Assembly: GCA_037176845.1 (NCBI GenBank) | Contig: JAYKXP010000031.1 | Coordinates: 62,001-126,000, forward strand | DNA from: Paramarasmius palmivorus | Lineage: Eukaryota; Basidiomycota; Agaricomycetes; Agaricales; Marasmiaceae | Direction: 5' to 3' | DNA: 64,000 nucleotides | Part shown: one piece after another, positions 24,990 to 36,392 of the stretch | Layout of the letters: each line of letters begins with the position of its first letter | How positions within the stretch are numbered: position 1 is the stretch's first letter | Notes under the pieces: generated by a model | Databases searched by the model: none | What the model saw: the letters and a program-made list of their open reading frames with translations, nothing else | Told to the model about the DNA's origin: nothing | Translations under genes and position numbers: made by a program

Positions 24990-25569
24990 GTGTGTGTTGT
25001 AACTGTGCTGTATATGCTATACTCTTCTAGACCTAGAACTAGGAAAGTTTCTTCCACCAGTATTTGGGTTGTTCGCTGATCAATACTTATAAGTTGATTG
25101 AATTCATCAACTTGAAGGAATCAAACCAGATGGCGGTTTCTCTCGTCCTTGCGAGGACAAGAAGCTGTACAAGAGATTCGGAAGTGTAGAGTCTGGCGCG
25201 ATAGGAGCGGACAGTGTAGTTGCGAGCAGCGACGGCTACAATCACGATTGTTAACTAGTGCTACCGTGCCGCTTTCGAGTCCTCGTCATATCCCAACGAT
25301 CCTGGGTATGCGAGCATGCAAAGAATCATGATGAAACCTGGGCCTGACTCGGATGACTCTTTCCGAGCTTCACAAACATCGCCCGGGCCGATCTCCCTAC
25401 ACTTGACACCTCTCCTATAATCCCGATCCTGTACTCTTTTTCAAGAAGCTGAAAGTTCCTTATCAGATGAACATCAGGAGATTAAGGAATCATCGTCGTT
25501 GCTATAGATTAGCGAAATATCAAATGACGGGAGTGGGAAGTGAGGAAAAGTCGAGAAAAGGAAATATTG

Positions 25570-25650
25570 TCCCTTGGCCGGGAGGCGAACCCAGATTCCG
25601 CAAATCCACTGGCAAGGAATGTCAAGCGCGTGTATTAGCTTGTATACCAC
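25570..25650 (-). pseudogene. tRNA-Asp-derived sequence, degraded
   Basis: TGGCCGGGAGGCGAACCC at one end and GCGCGTGTATTAGCTTGTATACCAC at the other mark a diverged copy. Neither acceptor half is complete. Confidence 0.5.
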
Positions 25651-25659
25651 ACGTGTCTA

Positions 25660-26290
25660 GACGAGGATTCTGATATGTATCTGTTTTCCGAGGGGTAGTA
25701 ATCATCAAGCCGCAGGTGAAATCATAGTAATGTTCTCCGTGAAGGTCACGGATCAAGCTAATTCATGTATAATGCCTGGGGAATTGTAATAAAAAACGTT
25801 CATGCAACAACCTAAGCTTGGAGAAAGTTAGTGTGGGCTATAATCATTTGCGTGTGGGATGTGATGACATTGGTAATAAGCATCGTGAATGACGGCGACG
25901 GTAGTCAAGTTATTTTGGACGGTGATCATTAAGAAGTTGTATGAGGGATATACTGGTGGAGATGGAGCACACCAGTATTGGTCTGCACTGGAAACATGTT
26001 GTAGGCCAAAGAACTTCGTGAAATCATCATAGTTCTTGCTCTCCTTTCTATCACAGCTTCGTAGGATTCATCCCATCAAATTTCACTCAAAAAATGAAGG
26101 AGAAGGCATGAGCTCCCTCACAGTCTGTGCTGAGCCTGTAACGTACGTCGAGCCTTTTTTGGCAAATTTTGGGGCTATGGGACTGATATACCCGAAAAGG
26201 CATTGCAATTCTTTTTGCCGCGACTGTATCTATATTGCAGCCGCAGACGCTCGACTGGCGCCCAACATCAGAAAGCCATAGGTGGTATGA
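25660..26290. other. Spacer before the first GH76-like gene
   Basis: I see no supported gene. The segment near 26240-26330 is repeated at about 36290-36380 and partly near 47200-47300, as the 3' flank of each GH76-like gene. Confidence 0.4.
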
Positions 26291-26371
26291 GGGATGTACT
26301 AGTGTTATACCGCATCGCTGAGGTAAGAAAAGCATACCTCTACTGTATCTGCCCAAGCAAAATTCGTGGCT

Positions 26372-28597
26372 TCATTCCGAGTATGCAGGCGGTGGCGCCT
26401 CAGCCGGAGGTTCCCCTTGGGAAATACTCCCATCTATACGCCGTTTCCTTCGATGCTTTTCCAATTGTAGCACATAAGGTATCGGAATGAGGGGGTTCTC
26501 TGGGATGACCCGAGTGTCGGTGGAGTTGTGATGACGCCGGCGAATAATAAATAGTGATCCAAGAACAACTAGTGCGATGAGAGACAATCCACCGACCACG
26601 CCCCCAACTATTCCTCCTGTGGCTGACGTCCCTGCTGCAGAAGGTTCCGGAGGACTTTGGGACTCTAGCTGGGAATTAATGTTGATGCCTGCAATGAGAA
26701 CTCTAGCTGCTGAAAATTGATCAGTAGCAGAGTAGGTCATATTAGGCGGGCCGATCCACGAGTTCCCATACATATTGGTTCCGGTGACGGTGGCTAGATC
26801 GAGTAGTGCACTGTACTAGCAACCATAACTGGCTAAGATAATGACGAACAATGACAATGGAAAGATGCTACCTGAACTGCCAGATAAGCCTCCACGTAAG
26901 TCGATAAACTCGAATTGAAGGACTCCTTCCGTGCCAGAACTGTCGCGAGGCCTCTAACAAGGGCAGCTGCAGAATCCTGTTCTGCAACATCATTAATCAC
27001 CATTGTCAGAAAAAGAGTAGAAGGATCGCACTATTGTTCAACATCATAATCCCTTGTCCGGAAGGATCATGCCATTCTGGATGATTTGAAGAGGCGACGA
27101 TGCTGCCTGTCAATCTTTCGGACAAACGCTAAGCAACAAATCATAGCTGCTGTATGAGACTTGCCTCTCAACGGTGGTCTCATTCAACCTGATTGATGAT
27201 AGAATAGCAAGGCTTTCAATTGCATACCCCGCATTCCAAGGTTCCTTTCTCTCTTCGACTAGTGTCTCGCATGGATTATTCGTGTCCACCTTGACTGCCC
27301 ACCAAAAAAGCGAGTCGTTTGTATATAATCGGGAAAGGAAAAGTTTTGCAGATTGCTGAGCAGCATTCAGGTACTGGGTATCTCCAGTTATTTCGGCGAG
27401 GACCCCGGAAAGCCTGTAAGTAGTGTGAGTTTGTGCTAACGATATTGACTTGCATGCAAAAGCACCTGAAAAAGCGGCTATTGAAAACACAGCATGCAAA
27501 CTTGAGATGAGCTTATCCAGTTGGTCTTTTACGGGGAGGTCCTTACGCATTTTCAGATGTCACCATGTTTCCGAGGGTAGGATCATGCTAGAAAAATGGA
27601 ATTTATACGCATAAAATCCAGAGATGAACTTAGTGACTTACGATCAGACCACCGCTTAGATCCACGGCTACAGCCACTCAAATTTGTGAGCTAAAATCTA
27701 TATCCTAGACAGGTTCTCACAGTTTTGGCATTTCTTATGCTCGACCAATGTATCTCCGATAAGTTTAACCCTCGCGTTGCTCGTGTTCTGGAAGACTACA
27801 AAAGGGAGACCAGATCTCGATAAAACACGGTTATTATTGGAGTCCCAAATTTCAGTGGCAATGTCGAGAAATATTCGATCCTCAGGCTTGTACGCGACGT
27901 GTGCTAGGGCAGCAGCATAGCCATAGAAAGGGTCTAAACTTCGAAGGGTCAGCCATGCATCTTGAAGGTCAAGGTGTGCAGCATACACTCCATTGGATTT
28001 CTAGTGATTATATATTGACTGTTAATATACACATTCAGGGGAATGTCGTGACTGACCCTGGATACAGGCAATATGTCGGTCAAATGAAATTGTCAACAAG
28101 ATACCTACGTACTTGGAAGAGGGCACATTTGCGAAGTAATGAGACACCTTGTCTTTGTATCTTGTTTGGTTAACGGCTATGTCAAACTCGATTAGAAGAG
28201 TGTGTAAATCAACGTCGTGATCCTCTGGAATGCCGAATGAATGCTTGTTCAACTCCATTGGATCAGACTGCTTACTCGGAATGGGTTCAGTGTATGCTTT
28301 GTCCAGAGCCTCAGCTGCAAAGTCAATGCGCTCTTCCATTGTAAGATTGATTGTTGGCTTCTGATGCATGCTTAGAAACCGTTAAACTTCTATGAGGTAG
28401 TCTGAATAACGCACTCTCCACGATGGCGGTATGGCTATCGGAGTAACAGCGCTGTTGACAACGCGCCAAAGAACTGCCAGACAAATCATCTGTTGAATAG
28501 AAGGGTGGAATCAGCCGAACAACGGTTATGGGATCCTTTGCAGTCTCACCACTGAGATAATATTACCCCGTAGCTGAGGAGCCAGGGATGAAGACAT
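26372..28597 (-). CDS. Membrane-anchored GH76-like protein, copy A
   Basis: Start MSSSLAPQLRGNIIS at 28597. A second exon supplies a hydrophobic leader (MICLAVLWRVVNSAVTPIA). Then come MEERIDFAAEALDKAY, FDIAVNQTRYKDK, DPFYGYAAALAHVAYKPED, LSGVLAEITGDTQYLNAAQQ, YAIESLAILSS and TNMYGNSWIGPPNMTYS, all features of Agaricomycete proteins assigned to glycoside hydrolase family 76 (alpha-1,6-mannan related). The C-terminus has a Ser/Pro stalk, one membrane helix (GGIVGGVVGGLSLIALVVLG), a basic stop-transfer and a cytoplasmic tail ending PPPAYSE, a PPxY motif. About eight exons; not every junction is certain. I did not find the paired catalytic Asp typical of GH76, so activity is doubtful. Paralogues lie at 36393 and 47372. 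Confidence 0.72.
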
Positions 28598-28599
28598 AC

Positions 28600-29280
28600 T
28601 TGAGGGAACAGAAGGGAATTGATCCTCGTTTTATTGTAGGAGCTTCAATACAGAAACAGATGGTAACCCGAAAGAGCTGCGCATTTTATTAGGTGTACCC
28701 ACCAAGCTACACCCTCAACCGCCGATACCATCACATCATATAGGATCATGTGATCATGATCGTCACCTAGGTTGTATGATATAGATACTGGACATAGAAA
28801 AGACCACTCCTGCGAGGGCAGATATGAGTGCATATGAGCACATAAATGTGGTTGTTCAACTAAGTCAGTCATTGGTCGGAAAACAAGCTTCTGCTCAATG
28901 ATTTCTTCAATGGATGTACAAGTGAAAAATCGTCAATGCTATTGTTAGAATGTAGATACAGCCGAGGAGCTAGACTTTCAGGTACGAGGCTATAAGTCAA
29001 CAACTTGGACAAGCACATAAGTGATGAAAGAACGAGATGAGATGAGTGGCGAGATGGGCACGGGAGACAAAGTGAGGTGGCCGCTCCCGCGTCATCTCAT
29101 CCTCTGATGGTCTCTCGCAAGCAAATTGACAGGCCGCATTATCGTTACAGCAGCCTTGTGTGAGTAAACGCAGTCTCTCTGAGGCGAGCAATACGTTCTT
29201 AGCCGTTCAACATTTGAGCTGGATAGATATTATAGCATTAAACCTAATAACCGTTCAGTTGATAAGAGAAGGTCCGTAAA
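28600..29280. other. Duplicated upstream region of GH76-like copy A
   Basis: No gene is supported. Bases from about 28965 to 29600 are almost identical to about 50510-51170. The part nearer the gene (28600-28960) matches upstream DNA of copies B and C. Confidence 0.5.
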
Positions 29281-29282
29281 GC

Positions 29283-29575
29283 GCGTATGGGCGCACCGTA
29301 GAGAATGACTCGGACATCATTCAAGTGGAAGACATGTCACCGTCTCAAAAAGACGCAGACTGTCTGGATGCGAGAACATCGACATTGTCGAGCTTCCCAA
29401 TAGACCTTCCCGTGACTGCTATACTCCCACTTATATGTCGACTAACTCAACAGAGACCATCATCAATCTCTCCAACGCTTTCCATCAAGGCTGTTACCTC
29501 AGAGTCGGTGTACGAGGTGAAGACTATAACTCGAAGGTTATCTTGTGGAGCAAGTGATGGGCTTGAAACTGGCTA
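29283..29575 (+). pseudogene. Frameshifted copy of the 91-codon ORF at 50836
   Basis: The stretch is nearly identical to 50836-51130. Here 10 bases (TTGAAGCCAA in the other copy) are missing after GACGCAG, near 29359. This breaks the frame that reads ENIDIVELPNRPSRDC in the intact copy. It may be the 5' part of the membrane protein gene that follows, but no joining splice was found. Confidence 0.5.
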
Positions 29576-29699
29576 ATGAAACGGCTTAAAAGGCACCAAC
29601 TCGCACATCTCACCTGCGGCCTACTAGACTCATTCATTAGCAGCGATCTCCATAGTGGCGCTGCCTACAAGAGTAGTTCAATACTCACGGGGACTTAGC

Positions 29700-30703
29700 C
29701 AAAAACTGTTCTACGGCGAACAAGACTCCATGCTACCTGTCAGATGGAATATCCTCAGTCTCCCTGTATCCAAAGATCCTGGTAGTTTCCCGGTCGAGCA
29801 GTCATTAAGTGACACCGAGCAACAATATTCGTGCTCGGTCACAACGGATTTTGAGATCCCAAGTTTACTTAGCAAGAGGGTGGACTCTAGGAGTAACGGG
29901 GATCATGGACGGGACAGTTCAGAATTTATGGGACACTGACCACTTCGCCTCTTTCTACGCCGAGGTGCTGACAGTTGAACATACTTCCGCAGGCTGTTGG
30001 CTAATATGCACTCCGGACCAAGGAATTTCGTTCTACGCGCTTATATTGGGTGAGGATAGCTTCAAACGCCCTTCGTCAACTAATCATTCCCAACGTTAGG
30101 TCAACCAACCTCTACTCTGTTGGAAACTCCAGCGTGATCAGGGTTCTGGACATGCTATCAACCTCCATGACCACAACAACTTCTTTTCACCCAACAGAGT
30201 ATACTGCTAGTACCAGCCAAGCAGATTCTCCTCTTCGTCCACCAGAATTTACAATCTCCAGCACACCCAGTAAGGAAAGGTCCTCTCCGAATATGGGTCC
30301 AGTAGTGGGCTCGGCAATAGGAGGCGTTGTCGCATTGTGTATTGTTTTCTTTGTCTGTCACCAGACTCGAAAACAAATGCGTATCATCGCTGCTCCGTAC
30401 ATTCAATCAACGGAAACACCAAAGATTCCTCGAAAAGCACTTCCGCAATCCGTAGACGATGACTCGGAGCTCTCACTTGAAACGCCGTGACAAATCAACC
30501 GGACAGCGGAAACGACTTACGCTGCTGAAGACACGTTACTAGCAGCAGCTTCACTGGGCGAGTATCCCACAGAACGGGGACGACGAATCATAGTTCATAA
30601 TGATAGTGGATGGAGGCCCCAAGTTGGTGTGCCGTCCCGCCTAGATGATGACAGGATGAGCAGCGTGTTGGAATTTCCGCCGGAGTACGAAGCTGCAATG
30701 TGA
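29700..30703 (+). pseudogene. DSGW-tail membrane protein with an internal stop
   Basis: An extracellular part (...LGVTGIMDGTVQNLWDTDHF), an intron near 30050-30102, a Ser/Thr/Pro stalk, a membrane helix (VVGSAIGGVVALCIVFFVC) and a long cytoplasmic tail can be read. The tail is cut by TGA at 30488-30490. The same frame continues for another 70 codons to HNDSGWRP and LEFPPEYEAAM-stop at 30701-30703. That tail is shared with the genes at 44739, 57772 and 59824, so the open frame beyond the stop is real former coding sequence. The 5' end is unresolved. Either a recent nonsense mutation or a truncated protein. Confidence 0.6.
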
Positions 30704-31012
30704 ACGGCTGTCCTAAACAATAGCACCCCCAGATTGCTCAAAGTGCCTGAATCTTTTTTCCCTCTGTAATTTCAACGGTATTTAGAGAATCTATTTGCAT
30801 ATACGGTCCTAACCTTTTTTATCTTGGAATCCACAAGCTTTGGTATAGACACGGACGTGCCAAGATGCCTCGTATGACGCTGGAGTTGGTTTGAATGTCG
30901 CTTCAAAGCATTGCTCAATACGACAAGTTCTGAAGCAAATAACATCCCTTCTCAAACTTGGATCCGACTAACAATTCTGTAAAGGACGCCGTATCCTCTC
31001 TAGCCCGTCAAC

Positions 31013-31106
31013 TCCCTGGTCGTATATCGGTTATTACGCGCGGCTCCATTTGAACTTGCGCAACATTGTTCTGCGCGAAAGTTGGGTTCGACTCCCAGCC
31101 AGGGAG
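31013..31106 (+). pseudogene. tRNA-Asp-derived sequence
   Basis: Acceptor halves, A box and B box GGTTCGACTCC intact, 3' stem CTGCGCGAAAG. The 5' anticodon half reads GCGCGGCTCCATTTG, so no GTC anticodon remains. Confidence 0.7.
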
Positions 31107-31516
31107 ATAATTGTATCTCCAACTTTGTTTTTTTTTTTTCTTTTATTCCCGGAGTCGCTTCGATCCATTTATGACCGCTGAGTTGGGAGAGCTGACATAA
31201 AAAACCTATTGGCGGCAGACATACCACAATCACACGGGATGAATTGTACAACGCCTAGACGTGCTTTTGATCCTGCAGGTGACAGGCTCAACTCGGCATG
31301 AGAAACTTTGATACTCAGTTTACCACTTTGAGCTGGAGTCAAGAATCGGACATCCTAGCTAACACCCTACCATATATCAGACTTCGTATTATTGCTTGCT
31401 ATCAACTTCCTGGTCGTATAGCGGTCTAGATATATAATGTCATTATACAACCCATCACATTTGAGCTAGAACCATCCGCGGCGCCTCAGGGACCATATCA
31501 TCCCATAACAACCAGC

Positions 31517-31609
31517 TCCCTTGTCGTCTATTGGTTCTTACACGCCGAACCGTTCGGACTCTCAATCGCTGCGCTAGCGAAAGCTTGGGTTTGATTCCCA
31601 GCCAAGGAG
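31517..31609 (+). pseudogene. tRNA-Asp-derived sequence
   Basis: TCCCTTG...CCAAGGA ends still pair (a compensated change). The B box is GGTTTGATTCC and the anticodon arm is lost. It resembles 19962-20054. Confidence 0.6.
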
Positions 31610-31781
31610 ATGCAATGCTTCCAGATCGTTTTTATTACTTCCTCGATGAATATTCCACTAGATTTAGAAAAACCACAAAATTCGCTACCCAACACCGTAA
31701 ATGGAAAGTACTTACTGGAATTGTGCCCTTAGTTATCACTGCACCTCGTATCAGAGCTTGTACCGTTACTCTGGGTGAAGA

Positions 31782-31866
31782 TCCCTGGTCATATACTGGT
31801 TAATACACGCAGCGCCATATGGATCTTTGCTGCGCGTAAAGCTGGGTTCCAGTCCCAACCAGCGAG
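31782..31866 (+). pseudogene. tRNA-Asp-derived sequence, CCATATG type
   Basis: Acceptor TCCCTGG, D-arm-like CATATACTGG, AGCGCCATATGG in the middle, and a damaged T arm (GGTTCCAGTCCC). Confidence 0.6.
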
Positions 31867-32299
31867 ATAGTGTGTCCCTTTCATGTATTTTAACAGGATT
31901 AGCACGTTCAAGCGAGTTTTTGTTTAATGTGATGCTCACAGATAGGTAAAACCGGAACTCGGAATTTGGAAGTTCCCATATCGTCAAGTGACCGAGGACA
32001 TCACGCTTCGCTGTGGAAGTTACTTGATAGCTGTTACTTCATTGGTTCATGGGTGAGGTATGACGCCAGAGAATGACTTCCATTGGATTTGTGATTGACG
32101 AGGAAGCTGTGAAAGTCGTATCGACACGTGTATCATTACGCCTACATACAGAGTGCCTTAATGTGACCGAGAAGAGTACTTCAGATTGTGAGGCCTAGGC
32201 GTGTTGTTGGATCCAGGGTATCATATATGTCGGCATAGGAAGAGCTTCGTATCACAGTCAGGCGTTTGCAGTAGACACTAAAAGGAAGGCCAAGATGAA

Positions 32300-32398
32300 T
32301 TCCCTGGCTGGTTGTCGAACCCAGTTTACGCGCGGATTTGGCAAGATCCTAACCAACAAACATTACGCTGAGTGTATTAGCCGGTATACTACCAGGGA
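32300..32398 (-). pseudogene. tRNA-Asp-derived sequence
   Basis: Acceptor halves and A box intact; T arm altered (GGCTGGTTGTCGAACCC). The flanking sequence matches that of the unit at 20888, so both come from one segmental duplication. Confidence 0.65.
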
Positions 32399-32737
32399 AT
32401 GTTCGATTGGGTGGCACCTGCGTTATATATATCAGCGAAGTTTTGAGCTTGGTTTTGGGAGAGGAAACCAAGAATAGCATCATCGAATGATAACGTATGA
32501 GAATGCTGGATCTTTTTGGTGATGTAGAACGATTAAGGGTTCAGTGAGAGTATTGAGGAAGTGTACAAGATGGATGTCATGATACATCGAGGCTGGAGAA
32601 GGAATCGTCGGAACACACTGGTACAGCGTGCCTTGACGTGACTCGCCATCTCATCGAGAAGAGTACAGGTGTACGGGTACAAGCAGTATACGATTACACA
32701 AACCAAAAACATTAATTACGTCCCCGAATCCACCACA

Positions 32738-32825
32738 TCTCCCTTGAACCCAGCTTTCGCGCGCAGGTTCTTACAGACACCGTACACATGGCACAGCGTG
32801 TAATAGCCGATATACTACCAGGGAG
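32738..32825 (-). pseudogene. tRNA-Asp-derived sequence
   Basis: The T-arm half is shortened (CTCCCTTGAACCCAG), while the anticodon 3' stem TTTCGCGCG and the A-box side GCCGATATACTACCAGGGAG are kept. The 5' anticodon half holds GCCATGTG. Confidence 0.6.
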
Positions 32826-32965
32826 TATGTCCACAAACGGTGTCTTCAGGCAGTAGAAGATTTGATCCATGAAATATTCCACTTTATTCAAATTGCGTCG
32901 TTTTTCGGGTAGAGAAAGCACAGAACTGCACAGCATTGGAGTACGTGAAACGCAGTGCCAGTAGC

Positions 32966-33058
32966 TCCCTGGTAGTATATCGGTTAGTACACGCGCCTGT
33001 CACCACACTTCTATGACAGCGTACGCGCGAAAGCTGGGTTCGACTCCCAGCCAGGGAG
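32966..33058 (+). tRNA. tRNA-Asp (GTC) with a 21-nt intron
   Basis: Complete cloverleaf with the same intron as 22842-22934, and the canonical D-arm TCGGTTAGTA. The downstream flank (GTGATAATGGCGTC...) is also shared with 22935 onward, showing a segmental duplication. Confidence 0.9.
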
Positions 33059-33159
33059 GTGATAATGGCGTCTAATTTTGTTCTCCGGGTTGCTTCCATT
33101 GACGTAAAGCTTGACACCTTTCATCACAACCACCACCACTGCTGAACGACTCTCGCCTT

Positions 33160-34140
33160 CCTGTCATGCAAAATGGGGACAGTAACCATAACGGACGACG
33201 ATAGGTACGTATAACCCCAATCTCAAGCCAACCAACGCTTACATCCTCCCCAATGACAGCGCCATGTCTTTCATCGATAGCGGGATACCCACACACGACG
33301 CTTATCGTACTTCATGGAGGCGCTTTTGGCGTAGGTACGTCACCTTTTCTTATCCTCCCTGACCGTTCCTTCCATACCCCATTAACTCCGCGTCCGTCGT
33401 TCAGGTTCCTTCGCACCAATCCAAGCCCTAGGCCTGTACCCAACTTGCGCATAATCGCTCGCAATGAGCAGGGTCCACGTCATACACCACCTCCGGGGCG
33501 GTTGTAGATGAGTTGAAATCGTCGAGAAAGAGAGGAAAGGGAGATAGTAGATGGAGGAGCAGGAGATGGAGGAGATTTTTGGCGGTGTCTATGTGAGGGA
33601 TATCGCTCTATATGTTACGTCCTCCCCATCCCCCTTCCCTTCCTGCGACGCCGGCTAACAAAGCACACACCCAGATACATCAACGACACGCAGGCCAACG
33701 AAACACATTCGAAGACACTATACCACCGCTTTTCCATCGATATACGACCCATAGACAGATCACGCTCGACAAGAAGATGCGAAAGCTTTGTTATTAGGCC
33801 GCCTCCTGTTTCAAAGATAACCCCAGTTCCACGCTCCGGAGGGGGTATGGTTTCCGTCGAAAATGGCAGCCCGAGGAGTGTTTTTTGAGGCACCGTGTTA
33901 CCCATCTTCCGACGTTCCTGTCCTCAATACTATTTCCCTTCTCCTCGCCGCTTTCCCATACCCATTTCAACCTACACCCGCAGGTTCAGCCGCCATACAC
34001 CCCAAACCCTGTTCACTCCCAAGCCGAAGCGAAGGTCCTGGTCTACGACGAGAGAATCTTGGGTGATGTTTCGATGTGAAGGAGTGACAAAGGAGACGGG
34101 GAACGATGGGAGGGGCGGGGCGTTGTGTGAATCGTGAATC
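33160..34140 (+). pseudogene. Eroded gene relic between inverted tRNA-Asp copies (copy 2)
   Basis: Nearly collinear with 23050-24060 and again enclosed by a plus-strand and a minus-strand tRNA-Asp. The stretch TTLIVLHGGAFGV and a GTACGTC donor near 33337 are readable. The rest has stops and indels. Family unknown; a weak alpha/beta-hydrolase resemblance only. Confidence 0.35.
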
Positions 34141-34241
34141 GAGGCGTTGTATATATATATATGAATCCCTATAGAAAAGATTTGGTACCAAGAAAGATAG
34201 AATAGATAATAAAAGAGATTGACATCGCTACATCCGCCCAG

Positions 34242-34336
34242 CTCCCTGGCTGGGAGTCGAACCCAGCTTTCGCGCGGGTCAAACAAATGTGCATGTGTAT
34301 GACAGGCGCGTGTACTAGCCGATATACTACCAGGGA
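34242..34336 (-). tRNA. tRNA-Asp (GTC) with intron
   Basis: Reverse complement gives a complete cloverleaf with loop CTGTCA and an intron of about 23 nt ending TTTGACC. The intron differs from its positional counterpart at 24235, although the ends of the introns agree. So introns diverge faster than the tRNA body. Confidence 0.87.
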
Positions 34337-34673
34337 TATAGTGATCCTGTGATGCTCCGTGTCTCTGATGTACTAATGTTCCTAGATATCGAGTTAACTA
34401 CCGTCTCGTATTCCAACATTCCTGGGTATACGAGCGTGCAAAGAACTCTGGGCCTGATGCTCTCGGACCTTTATCCTCCTACACTTGACATTTCTCGTGT
34501 TATTCCAATCCAATGTGACGAGTTAGTATCACACGGTACCCTTTTTTCAGGAAACTAAAAATTTCTATCTACCTCGGTAAGAAATCATCGTTCTTGTTAT
34601 GTCAGAGGATCTGATGGAAGTGGTTAGATGAGGAGAGTGAGGAAAAATTGAACAAACGTCGACAATAGAAGAT

Positions 34674-34750
34674 ATCCTTGGATGGGATTCGAACCCAGCT
34701 TGCGTGAATCCAAGGAATAACGCGTGTGTTAACCAATGCACTACCAGGGA
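34674..34750 (-). pseudogene. tRNA-Asp-derived sequence
   Basis: TCCTTGG/CCAGGGA ends, B box GGATTCGAACCC and D-arm side AACCAATGCACTACC remain. The anticodon arm is reduced. Confidence 0.6.
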
Positions 34751-34910
34751 TATGAGCATACTGTGACGGTAACACTTTCGTACGAGATAGTGGTAGAGAT
34801 GGAATGGCGAGTATTGGTGTTATAACAGGTGCATCAAGGTTCTTAGAAGCTTCATTGATTAGATTGAGAGATAAAGAAGAAAATGAAGTCAACTAAGATG
34901 GATATCTCCG

Positions 34911-34977
34911 TGCCTGGGGTCTGAACCCGGAGACACAGACTCTGACGAGTGTGACATAACCACTATACCACCAGGGA
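34911..34977 (-). pseudogene. Divergent tRNA-like sequence
   Basis: At 67 nt it is shorter than the others. Its D arm (GTATAGTGGTTA on the minus strand) is of the common eukaryotic type rather than ATATCGG, and its T arm is GGGTTCAGACCCC. A GTC occurs in the middle, but I could not fold a proper anticodon arm. It may descend from a different tRNA gene than the rest of the array. Confidence 0.45.
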
Positions 34978-35386
34978 CCTGGTCATTATCGTATATTGCC
35001 ACTCAAATACTCATTTAACCTGTGATAATCACAATTTGACTAAACTCGGCATCTATATCACATCAGGCACCTCGCTGGATTCTTTATCACCACGTTTCTG
35101 GGTTATACGAGTATGGAAAGATGATCCCTAGCGCCTGCTAACGAAGCACATCCCAGATCATTAAGTGGTCGAGCTGGGAGGATATACGCCTACGCCTAGC
35201 GTCACATCCCGCGCTCTGTCCATCCCCAGCGTAAGGCTTACGTACCTATACAAGACGGGAGGGCCTTGAATGGTTTGAAGGAAGAAGATGGGTGCATATA
35301 GAATCACTACTTCGTCTTAGGGAAGGAAGTTGTATACATCACTCCCACCCGATTCAGAAAAAGTGAACGAAATTCTAGAGGCAAAT

Positions 35387-35467
35387 CTCCTTGGCTGGGA
35401 GTCGAACCCAGCCTTTTGCGCGAGCATACTAGATGACATTCGCGTGTACTAACCGGTATACCAGGGA
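35387..35467 (-). pseudogene. tRNA-Asp-derived sequence
   Basis: The T arm is intact and TGCGCG and CGCGTGTACTAACCGG are kept. A few bases of the D-stem side (CTA before CCAGGGA) are deleted. A further scrap, GGTAGACTACCAGGGAG, lies at 35772-35788. Confidence 0.6.
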
Positions 35468-36392
35468 GGATGCTTACTGCGTGATAGAAAACTTGTTGTG
35501 TGATTTCGTTGACACAGTCGTGATGGGAATCGACTTATACACCACAGGTAGGCCTTTGGAGGTGATCCTGAACAAGTCGTACGAGGGCTATACTCGCACA
35601 ACAATGGTGGATATGAAGCGGGTGAGTATATTCCAGGGTGACGTAGCTGGTTTTTCGACAAATCCATCAAGGTACGTAGAAGCTATAGGCAAGGCTTTGT
35701 CGATTAGATTGAGAAGGAGAAAGGATACGAAGAACAGACTCACAACTAAGGAAGTCATCTCACCGAGAACCGGTAGACTACCAGGGAGCTGATGGAATAC
35801 CGATTCAGCGTTTCGACGCGAGTACCACGTTGTGATCCAAACTTAGCATCTATATCACAGACACGAGATTCGTGCTGGATTCTTTATCCTCATCATATCA
35901 CAACGTCTCGGGCTACACGAGGGGCCTACACACGAGTATGGAAAAATGATCCCTAGTCCGAGGGTGATATACATACACCCGAACTCCTCGCACCTACTGA
36001 TCGTTCCGGTGTCTTGATCGACTTTGAAGGGACTCGGAATGACTTCATCGAGAAATCAAAGCAGATTCCCTATCCCACGGGCCACGGTTAGGCTCCATGA
36101 TGAGGACAAGGAGCTATACAAGACATTCGGAAGTGTAGAGGCTGACACGATGGGATCGGGCAGTGTAGTTACGACGGGTCGTGATGAAAACCCATTTAAC
36201 GACCCAAGTTTGGAGAAGGTAACCCGAAATAGCAAGATACATTTGAAAAAGTTACACATCTCCCATCAGTCATATATGTATATATCGTGCAGCCGCAGAC
36301 GCTCCATTGCGCCCAACATCAGAAAGCTATGGGTGGTATGTGAGGCATGTACTATTGTTATACCGCATCACTAACGTAAGAAAAGCATACAT

